Below are positions 35,501 to 47,500 of a stretch of DNA of 64,000 bases, in pieces. Every line of letters begins with the position of its first letter. The first letter of the stretch is position 1. The translations under genes were made by a program, and so were the position numbers. Under the pieces are notes generated by a model. That model was not told the origin of the DNA and did no database searches. It saw only the letters and a program-made list of their open reading frames with translations. This DNA is from Sipunculus nudus. Lineage: Eukaryota; Annelida; Sipuncula; Golfingiida; Sipunculidae. Where the stretch lies: the NCBI GenBank assembly GCA_026874595.1, contig CM049306.1, positions 96,527,642 through 96,591,641 on the forward strand, given 5' to 3'.

Positions 35501-38500
35501 GACTTCTGTATAATGTTAACAGATCTGTGGACTTCAGTATAATGGTAAAAGATCTGTGGACTTCTGTATAATGGTAACAGATCTGTGGACTTCTGTATAA
35601 TGGTAAGAGATCTGTGGACTTCAGTATAATGGTAACAGATCTGTGGACTTCTGTATGATGGTAAGAGATCTGTGGACTTCTGTATAATGGTAACAGATCT
35701 GTTGACTTCTGTATAATGTTAACAGATCTGTGGACTTCTGTATAATGGTAACAGATCTGTGGACTTCTGTATAATGGTAACAGATCTGTGGACTTCTGTA
35801 TAATGGTAAGAGATCTGTGGACTTCTGTATAATGGTAAGAGATCTGTGGACTTCTGTATAATGGTAAGAGATCTGTGGACTTCTGTATAATGTTAACAGA
35901 TCTGTGGACTTCTGTATTATGTTAACAGATCTGTGGACTTCTGTATAATGTTAACAGATCTGTGGACCTCTGTATAATGGTAACAGATCTATGGACTTCT
36001 GTATAATGGTAACAGATCTGTGGACTTCTGTATAATGGTAAGAGATCTGTGGACTTCAGTATAATGGTAAGAGATCTGTGGACTTCTGTATGATGGTAAG
36101 AGATCTGTGGACTTCTGTATCATGGTAACAGATCTGTGGACTTCTGTATAATGTTAACAGATCTGTGGACTTTTGTATAATGTTAACAGATCTGTGGACT
36201 TCTGTATAATGGTAACAGATCTGTGGACTTCTGTATAATGGTAAGAGATCTGTGGACTTCTGTATAATGGTAAGAGATCTGTGGACTTCTGTATAATGTT
36301 AACAGATCTGTGGACTTCTGTATAATGTTAACAGATCTGTGGACTTCTGTATAATGGTAAGAGATCTGTGGACTTCTGTATAATGTTAACAGATCTGTGG
36401 ACTTCTGTATAATGGTAGCAGATCTGTGGACTTCTGTATTATGTCAACAGATCTGTGGACTTCTGTATAATGTTAACAGATCTGTGGACTTCTGTATAAT
36501 GGTAACAGATCTGTGGACTTCTGTATAATAATAAGAGATCTGTGGACTTCTGTATAATGTCAACAGATCTGTGGACTTCTGTATAATGTCAACAGATCTG
36601 TGGACTTCTGTATAATGGTAACAGATCTGTGGACTTCTGTATAATGTTAACAGATCTGTGGACTTCTGTATAATGGTAACAGATCTGTGGACTTCTGTAT
36701 AATGGTAAGAGATCTGTGGACTTCTGTATAATGTCAACAGATCTGTGGACTTCAGTATAATGGTAACAGATCTGTGGACTTCTGTATAATGGTAACAGAT
36801 CTGTGGACTTCTGTATAATGTTAACAGATCTGTGTACTTCTGTATAATGTCAACAGATCTGTGGACTTCTGTATAATGGTAAGAGATCTGTGGACTTCTG
36901 TATAATGGTAACAGATCTGTGGACTTCTGTATAATGGTAAGAGATCTGTGGACTTCTGTATAATGTCAACAGATCTGTGGACTTCTGTATAATGGTAACA
37001 GATCTGTGGACTTCTGTATAATGGTAACTGATCTGTGGACTTCTATACAATGTTAGCAGATCTGTGGACTTCTGTATAATGGTAACAGATCTGTGGACTT
37101 CTGTATAATGGTAAGAGATCTATGGACTTCTGTATAATGTTAACAGATCTGTGGACTTCTGTATAATGTTAACAGATCTGTGGACTTCTGTATAATGGTA
37201 ACAGATCTGTGGACTTCTGTATAATGTTAACAGATCTGTGGACTTCTGTATAATGTCAACAGATCTGTGGACTTCTGTATAATGTTAACAGATCTGTGGA
37301 CTTCTGTAAAATGTTAACAGATCTGTGGACTTCTGTATAATGGTAAGAGATCTGTGGACTTCTGTATAATGGTAAGAGATCTGTGGACTTCTGTATAATG
37401 GTAAGAGATCTGTGGACTTCTGTATAATGGTAAGAGATCTGTGGACTTCTGTATAATGGTAACAGATCTGTGGACTTCTGTATAATGGTAACAGATCTGT
37501 GGACTTCTGTATAATGGTAACAGATCTGTGGACTTCTGTATAATGGTAAGAGATCTGTGGACTTCTGTATAATGGTAAGAGATCTGTGGACTTCTGTATA
37601 ATGGTAAGAGATCTGTGGACTTCTGTATAATGTTAACAGATCTGTGGACTTCTGTATAATGTTAACAGATCTGTGGACTTTTGTATAATGTTAACAGATC
37701 TGTGGACTTTTGTATAATGTTAACAGATCTGTGGACTTCTGTATAATGTTAACAGATCTGTGGACTTCTGTATAATGGTAACAGATCTGTGGACTTCTGT
37801 ATAATGGTAACAGATCTGTGGACTTCTGTATAATGGTAACAGATCTGTGGACTTCTGTATAATGGTAACAGATCTGTGGACTTCTGTATAATGGTTAGAG
37901 ATCTGTGGACTTCTGTATAATGGTAAGAGATCTGTGGACTTCTGTATAATGTTAACAGATCTGTGGACTTCTGTATAATGTTAACAGATCTGTGGACTTC
38001 TGTATAATGGTAAGAGATCTGTGGACTTCTGTATAATGTTAACAGATCTGTGGACTTCTGTATAATGGTAACAGATCTGTGGACTTCTGTATAATGGTAA
38101 CAGATCTGTGGACTTCTGTATTATGTCAACAGATCTGTGGACTTCTGTGTAATGGTAACAGATCTGTGGACTTCTGTATAATGGTAAGAGATCTGTGGAC
38201 TTCTGTATAATGTCAACAGATCTGTGGACTTCTGTATAATGGTAACAGATCTGTGGACTTCTGTATAATGGTAACTGATCTGTGGACTTCTATACAATGT
38301 TAGCAGATCTGTGGACTTCTGTATAATGGTAACAGATCTGTGGACTTCTGTATAATGGTAAGAGATCTATGGACTTCTGTATAATGTTAACAGATCTGTG
38401 GACTTCTGTATAATGGTAACAGATCTGTGGACTTCTGTATAATGTTAACAGATCTGTGGACTTCTGTATAATGTCAACAGATCTGTGGACTTCTGTATAA

Positions 38501-41500
38501 TGTTAACAGATCTGTGGACTTCTGTAAAATGTTAACAGATCTGTGGACTTCTGTAAAATGTTAACAGATCTGTGGACTTCTGTATAATGGTAAGAGATCT
38601 GTGGACTTCTGTATAATGGTAAGAGATCTGTGGACTTCTGTATAATGGTAAGAGATCTGTGGACTTCTGTATAATGGTAACAGATCTGTGGACTTCTGTA
38701 TAATGGTAACAGATCTGTGGACTTCTGTATAATTGTAAGAGATCTGTGGACTTCTGTATAATGGTAAGAGATCTGTGGACTTCTGTATAATGGTAAGAGA
38801 TCTGTGGACTTCTGTATAATGGTAAGAGATCTGTGGACTTCTGTATAATGTTAACAGATCTGTGGACTTTTGTATAATGTTAACAGATCTGTGGACTTTT
38901 GTATAATGTTAACAGATCTGTGGACTTCTGTATAATGTTAACAGATCTGTGGACTTCTGTATAATGGTAACAGATCTGTGGACTTCTGTATAATGGTAAG
39001 AGATCTGTGGACTTCTGTATAATGGTAACAGATCTGTGGACTTCTGTATAATGGTAACAGATCTGTGGACTTCTGTATCATGGTAAGAGATCTGTGGACT
39101 TCTATATCATGATAACTCATAAGTGGACTCCGTTTAATATTGACAGGTTGGTGGAGGAAGTGAAGGAGAAGTGTAATGGTATTGAACTTCAGAATGAAGA
39201 TGTTTACATGGCTACCACATTGGAGGAGTTTGTTAAGGCAGTTGTACTGAAGGGTCGAGGTGGTGGCGAAGTGGAATTCACATATGATGCTGTAAGTCTA
39301 ATGTCCTAAAAACTTACCATGTCATGAGATATTTGAGACGAATATAAGGATAAGTAATAAAGACCTTAAAAATTTACCTCACAAATTTTAATGTCACAAT
39401 AGTTGTATCTATTCTTTTGCTGTTTACCGCTGTTCATTCAATACTTCATATGTTAATGGATGAAGAATCCCCCCCCCCCCCCAAAAAAAAAAAAAATTGG
39501 TGAAAGACATCAGTCTCAGTAATAGATTTTTTCCTCTTTCTTCATGGAGATGTTATGAAATATGATCAGTCATGATTGTATTATAATGTTTATGGCATGA
39601 TATTGAGAGTTAAATGAGTTGATTGTATTATAATGTTTATGTCAGGATACTGAGGTTTAAATTAGTAGATGAATTGATTTCTCATGTAATTTTTTGTGTT
39701 TCTTTGCTTGATCAACCATTTCAGCGATAAATTCTTTTGAACAATAATTCTTTGTAAATCAAATTTGCAAATCTGAATTGAGCAGAACTTTAAAATCTTG
39801 AATTTTTCAGTATTTGAGTAATATTTATCCCAATTGAAAAGTATTTGAACTACATAGATATTTCATTCACTCACCAGTTGCATTTGTGTTTTATATGTAG
39901 ATGAAGATTTTTCTTTTCCTCACTGTATGTGTTTTTCGTTTTCAGATTGAAATGCATGCAAACAACATGGATATTTCATTCCCTCACCAGCTTTTCATCA
40001 ACAATAATTTTGTTGATGCTTCTAATGGAAACACATTTGATACAATTAATCCCAATGATGAGTCTGTAAGTACAAGACTTCAGTAAAATCTTTATGTTGA
40101 TGGACAATTTGATATGTATATCGGGCTATTGTATTCATGTGCAAACTTTAGAATTATTGTATTCTTGAAAACTTTTAAACTACAAGGTCATTTTCATGCC
40201 AAACCTTTTGTAGACTTCTTTAAAAAAAATTAAAACTTACTTTTAAATTTACTTATCAGACAAATCCTTTGAGGTTAAAATGAGACAAAGGGCCCAAAAG
40301 ATTATGATACCTTAAATATGAGTAAATATAAATAAAACAGCCATCTTTTGCACCTATCCTTGATGGGCTTTGTGTGTTTCTTCTAATTTTTCATAAACCT
40401 GTATCATTGTGATAAATATTTGTTGTATTTTATGAAAACAAGCACAGCATATATTTATCCTCATTATAATTGATATGACTAAAGCTACAGAAAAAAGAAT
40501 TATAAATAAATGACAGGTGGTAAGATAAAAAAAAAGACTTGTGTAATTGCAGGTAATATGCAAGATGGAAAGACAAACAGTATAATTTAAATTTTGATTA
40601 TAGGTGGTATGTGAGGTGGGAAGATGTACAATATGACTTCAATTAAAATGACTTTAATTACAGGTGATATGTAAGGTGGCCAAAGGTACAAGAGAAGATG
40701 TGGATGCAGCTGTCAATGCTGCTGAGGTGAGGGACTTTTTAAAGGACACATTGTTGATTCAGCAGCATGACAGTAAATGCAGGTTCAAGGGATTCAGAAT
40801 AAAATTACAAAAAGAGCTTTGTCTTTAATTACTGAGATAATTTTGCCCTTTTTCATTTCACCACCTCCCAAGTAGAAAGTAAAATTATCAGCTTGACCTT
40901 GTGCTATTTGCTTATGTGGTTTCCTTTGAATTTAGGTAGTTTTTAGCTATACTTGCTTTAATCATGTCTATACTTGCAGTCATGATAACAATTAAAGGCA
41001 TAAGTTAACAATGCATTTTACAATTATGGTCTGGCTTTGATAGCTGTTTAGTGGTTGTCAAGGTTTAGAGCTTTCTGTTTTGTAGAAAGCCTTCTATGAG
41101 GGAGAATGGGGAAAGATGAATGCAAGAGACAGAGGAACTCTCATGTACAAGTAAGGACACCTACTGGAACAAAACTGAATTGAAATCTATTAAACAATTA
41201 AATAAATGCAATCCCTGCGAACAAATATTTGACTTTTGTCAATGATCAATCCAGTTCTTCACTTTAGTAGTAATTTCAGGTTTCTCATTCCAGAGCTCCC
41301 ATGATTCATATGTAATACCCATTGATGTAATTAATTTCTCTCCACACAGACCCTCATAGGATATTTTGACCCCAAAATCTGGCTAGAAATAATTATTTAC
41401 ATTAAAAATAACTCTAATATATCTGCTGTATAGTCATGCATGTTTTCACAAATGTAGACTCCCAGCTTTCCATTTTGCAGACTTGATGATTTCACATTTT

Positions 41501-44500
41501 TAGATTCACAAGTTTCACATTTTCATACTTCCTGAATTCATAATTTTAGATAAATGAATTCATACATTTTAAGAAAAACTGATTTTACATAAATTTAGAC
41601 TAATGATTTCATATTTTTAGACTTGCATAGAATCACACAAAAAAGGTTGAATTTATTCTCATAGGTGCCACCTGGTGATACTGGTGATGCCATCTGAGTT
41701 CTTCTCATGGTGCAAGATTTAACTTTATTTCTGGTGTCAGATACTGAAATCTGATGTGTACTGATGTATAAGGGTGAATTACCAGTTTTATGAAATTGTT
41801 TTGAAGTTGTGACAACAATTTGTTAAAATGATTACACATTTGTAGACTTGCTGATCTCATGGACAAGCACAAGGAGGAGCTGGCCACGTTGGAGAGTTTA
41901 GACTCTGGAGCGGTGTACACTCTGGCACTCAAAACCCACGTGGGCATGTCCATCGATACATTCAAGTATTTTGCTGGCTGGTGTGACAAAATTGAGGTAA
42001 GTACTTAAAGTGATAATTTTATTCTTTTGTTAAAGAAAGATTATGAAACAGATCAATAAAAACTTGATCAAGTTTAATACCAAATGTACAAGTGATTATA
42101 TAATACACCATTATCAACATATGCTTAGTGTGCCAGTGAAGGATATACCCCATGTCATAATGAGATGAAAGCTAGCAACTTGAATACTTGGTACATGATG
42201 TTTACTTATTAATGTTATGCATTACAGATAAACATATTTGTATATAGCACCTTAATGTTGTTGTGAGGTAGATAGCCCAAATCACCAATCATGAATCTCC
42301 ATTTTGTTTGGCTGGAAGCATTAGCAGGACTTGATACCATACCAGGGACTTCCCCATCTGTGAAGATTAAACTTTCCCTTATTTAGTGAATGGCTACATG
42401 TAATATAGACTTTACACTGCTCATCTATATGACTGATCATGAGGTTAATCCTGTCACTTACCACTTGTCATCAATCAACGTGTCAAAATGGGAGTGAACC
42501 TTGTGTTTAAACGGATATTTAAGATTCCCAGAGATTCCTTGTATTTTATTTGTAACACAATGAGTGGTCTCTTTTATTTAAAATGACATGTTATACAGTT
42601 AGTAGCCTAATTGATTTAAAATGGCCTGTATTACTAAGAATATCCCCTTATCTGTGACATTACTTGTCATACTTGCCTTTTAAAATGCTGTAAAATTTAG
42701 GTATCACTGTTGCAGTTACTTTAATTAATAATTATGCTACCACATGTTTTTGGAAATAACTGTTATGCCTTCTTTTCAGGGCAGCACAATTCCTATTAAC
42801 CATGCCAGGCCCAACAGGAATTTAACCTACACAAAGCGAGAACCCATTGGGTAAGTGGTCACTGCTGAATTACACAGGAAACCATGGAATTGGAATTGCT
42901 GCACAGAACTGTGCTTGTCACAACAGAATGAAGGAAAATTAGTTTGTTTAAATGTAAATTTAAAAAATAATTGTAATAATTCAGTGAATATTAGGACCAA
43001 GTTAATATTCATCAAAGTCTCTCTAATGTCTTTTACACTGGCTATATCTTAATTTTCCAGTGAAATGCTATTTACACAACCTATGACTGTCCGCACTATA
43101 AAACACAATCATGTCCAGTTTGTCAGGATAGTTTGTAATTCAAACACCAGGTGTCACTCCTGGCACATATTAAAAGTTTCTTGTTGATGATAACTTAAGC
43201 ATGGTTATTTTGTGTTATATTTTGAATCCTTAGATTTACCTGTTCAAGATCCTAGCTTTACATGATCATTTAAGTGTAACTAATATCACAACTCCCTGGT
43301 ATTACATGTTTAATGGTTACACATTATGATTTCAGTGTCTGTGGAATTGTTACTCCCTGGAATTACCCTTTGATGATGTTAGCATGGAAGATGGCTGCCT
43401 GCCTGGCTGCAGGAAATACAGTTGTTCTGAAGCCTGCTCAGGTAATCAGATCTTACATATGTGACCAAGAAAATAATTATTGGTTTCATGAGTACAGGTG
43501 GCCTAGTAAGAGTGTACTAAAGCCGCATGTTAAAAGGCTAAACACTTCCTTCGAGTTAAAAGCTTTTATTACCATATAAATCACATCCAAGTTTCATCAC
43601 AAATGAAATTTTGAGTTGCTATAAAGGTCAGTCACTCATCAGCATTTATTATTAATGAGCCCATTATGTTCTCATAAGGTTTCTCAAGGTTGCTTCAAGT
43701 GATTTAAATAGGATATTTTCAGGATATATAAAATGTATTTACTAAGTATAGCTCATAATCTTGTTGATCTCAGGTGACCCCTCTGACCTCACTGAAGTTT
43801 GCTGAGCTGGTTGTCAAGGCTGGTTTTCCTCCTGGTGTTATTAACATTCTCCCAGGCTCAGGTGAGCAGAGAAAACAGGTAGATGGACAGACATACACGC
43901 TTGGTCACACAAACACACTACTCTCAAGGTGTCACCAACATCCTATATGGTCTGGTCAGACACGCACTAAGCAACACAGGCATACATACCCAGACGCACC
44001 TGACAAGCACATGCTGATACCATAAACAAACAGGCACATGCAGACACACAGACAGACAAACATACACTCAAATGCAGCTCACAGGGTATAAGCACATTCA
44101 GTGAAGCATTTCCTCCACCGGGGACAGGGCAGGATCAGTAAACTTGTCCTGATTGGGAACGGAGGTAGATCAACAAGCAGCTGGGTGATGGCATATCAGG
44201 TTCAAGTGACTGGTACTGATCCTGGAGCATTGCACAGCACTGTCTCATCACTGCTGCTACATTCTCATGTTTTCTTTGTGTGCTTCATTTAAAAAAATGT
44301 CTAAAGAAAAAGCTCATCTTGTTTAAAAAATCTGATGATCAAGTCTTTCTTAGTATTTTAAATGCTTACAATACAATTATATATACATAAATATATATGT
44401 ACACACACATGAAATATCTTTTGTTAAAAGGTGATGATGTTATGATTTCTGTTGCAGGCTCTGTGGTGGGTCAAGCCATCGCTGATCATCCACGTGTCAG

Positions 44501-47500
44501 GAAGCTAGGATTCACTGGTTCAACTCCTGTAGGAAAAACCATCATGGAAAGGTAGCCTAATCATTTATAGTCATGATCAAAGAAACATAGATTATCCTAA
44601 CCAGTTTGTCTGTGAAAAAATTTTGTTTGATGTTTTACAGTGATTGTTGTTCCATGTCACCAGAGCTTTTAAGAAGAATTGTAAGTTTTTCATAAGACAT
44701 TAATATAGAAATTAATTATATTAAATTTAATATAAATCCAATTCTGTTTAAACTTTATGAGTCCTAATCAAGTTACTGATACATTACTTTTTTGGTTGGA
44801 CTTGAATTTTCAGGCAGGTGATCATTCTTTGTAACCTTCTTTTATACATTTGTGCCATGAGTAACTGTCATGTTTTTATTATATACCTGTCATATTGACA
44901 GGTCATATCATGATGTGTACAGTGTCCATCTGTCTGTCACTTTTTCATGCCTTGGTATTTCAGTCTGCCAGTGTACCATTGTTGTGGCATTAGCTTACCA
45001 GGAATAAGATGGATTTTCATGAAATTTACTATAACTATTTGCAAATATTATTGGTAAAAAGAGAAAATACCTTTCCTGAGTTAGATTCTTATCAATATCT
45101 GCACATATTCAATGAGGTGAGAGGTCACAGGACATACTACAGGTGTGTTATATATTCTTATGGTGCTCTTATTTTAGAGTTATGCCAGGATTAAGTAGAA
45201 TTCAGATGATTTACCTGTTTTACCTTGTTTTACAGTTGTGCCAGGAGTAATTTGAAGAAAGTCTCTCTAGAACTTGGTGGTAAATCACCACTTATTATCT
45301 TCAGTGACTGTGACCTTGACAAGGCCGTCCGTATGGTAAGGACACACACATTTACACACACCATATGTAAGCATTTGTTCCTAATCATAGTTGTGCTATC
45401 ACAAACATGTGCTCACATTCTTTATAGATACCGGTAGTTAAGTTGTAGCAAGCTCTGCTGTCTCTGCTTTCAACCTCAGTTCAGTTCCTGGTGTGGCTAC
45501 GAGTATTGGTTGTAGTGGGCCATCCAGAACCATGGTTTTTCTGAGAGACTTCTGGTTTCCTCCACATTTAGAGACTATAGAATGCTACCATCTTAACCGT
45601 GGAATTCCCAGTTATTGCAACTTAATAAAGTTTAAAGTCACTACGCACTGTACATCATCATTGCTAACCCCAACCAAAGATGTTGGTCTCTTTCACAATT
45701 GCACACACCCTGTATCATGTAAAAATTGGGACAAAACGTTGTTGCATCCTCACATATGAAAGTGGGGGCTACTGTGGCCTTATTACTCTACTGTCACTTT
45801 TGCTCTGCTGCATAAAGAGAATGTGAGCTGAATAACAAAACAAGTAGTTTATGCATGTCTTCAACATTTTGTATGTACATAGAGTGAAGACACAGGTTGA
45901 TAAGCACATCTCCCTGTGAGTATGACTACCTGATGTCCTATTATTATTTTTTTTTGCAGGGTATGAGTGGTGTGTTCTTCAACAAGGGTGAGAACTGCAT
46001 CGCTGCTGGCAGGTTGTTCGTTGAAGAAGACATCCATGATGAATATGTCAGCAGAATTGTAAGTGAACAAGTTTTGCTTATGCAAGACACTGGTGATGAG
46101 CATGTCAACGAACCTGTCATCATATCTCCCAGGTAAACTAAGACTGGATAGCAGGGATGAAAGCGTTGACAGACTTGTGAGACGGCTTCAGTTCATGCAG
46201 TAGGCTGGACTAGTGAAGTAAATTATATACTCCTATACTTTGCTTATATAAAGTCATACTATACTTTATTGCCTGTTATATATAAAGTTGTATTATAATT
46301 TATTGGGAGGTCTTATAAAGTAATTATATACTTGATTGACAGGTTATATATAGTCCTTATATACTTGATTGACATGTCATAAAACCCATGTAGACTTGAT
46401 TTGCAGATTATGAACAGTTATCATATGGTTGAATTGCAGGTTATTGTAAGTCATTGTATGCTTGATTTACAGGTAGCTGAGATCAAGAAGATGAAGATCG
46501 GTGACCCGCTGGATAGATCCACAGATCATGGCCCCCAGAACCACCGGTCAGCATCATACTATAAATTATATGCTGGTTACTAAATCAGTTGACTCCAGGG
46601 CATTTAAAAAGATAACATTTAAGTGCAGGAAGCAAGAGCAATGTTATGCCATAACTGTTACTTGTATCGGTAGATTTGTTGACCCAAGAGGTTCACATAT
46701 GTAAACTCATTTGTTTTTATTTGTTGGTTGTGGGTGGTTTTAACGTTTTGTGTGAGCTGTCCATGCTTTCCGTTTTGTAGGGCTCATTTAGAATCCCTGT
46801 TGGACTACTGCAAGAAAGGTGTGGAGGAGGGAGCCACCCTGGTGTATGGAGGCAAACAGTGTGACAGACCAGGTCAGTTAATGTTACAAAAATTTCCAGT
46901 TGTAAAAGTAGAGCAAGCAGTGTGACCGACCAGGTCAGTTAATGTTACAAAAATGTCCAGTTGTAAAAGTAGGGCAAAGCAGTGTGACAGACCAGGTCAG
47001 TTAATGTTACAAAAATGTCCAGTTGTAAAAGTAGAGCAAGCAGTGTGACAGACCAGGTCAGTTAATGTTACAAAAATGTCCAGTTGTAAAAGTAGAGCAA
47101 GCAGTGTGACAGACCAGGTCAGTTAATGTTACAAAAATGTCCAGTTGTAAAGGTAGAGTAAGCAGTGTGACCGACCAGGTCAGTTAATGTTACAAAAATG
47201 TCCAGTTGTAAAAGTAGAGCAAGCAGTGTGACAGACCAGGTCAGTTAATGTTACAAAAATGTCCAGTTGTAAAAGTAGAGCAAGCAGTGTGACCGACCAG
47301 GTCAGTTAATGTTACAAAAATGTCCAGTTGTAAAAGTAGAGCAAGCAGTGTGACAGACCAGGTCAGTTAATGTTACAAAAATGTCCAGTTGTAAAAGTAG
47401 AGCAAGCAGTGTGACAGACCAGGTCAGTTAATGTTACAAAAATGTCCAGTTGTAAAAGTAGAGCAAGCAGTGTGACAGACCAGGTCAGTTAATGTTACAA

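Noticed and set aside
33254-37050. Minus-strand ORFs of 60-97 codons in the satellite
   Set aside because: They follow from a 29-bp unit lacking stops in any minus frame. No initiation or coding evidence.
32085-39146. Regular 29-bp repeats resembling a CRISPR array
   Set aside because: There are no spacers; units abut directly, and the array sits in a eukaryotic intron. It is a satellite.
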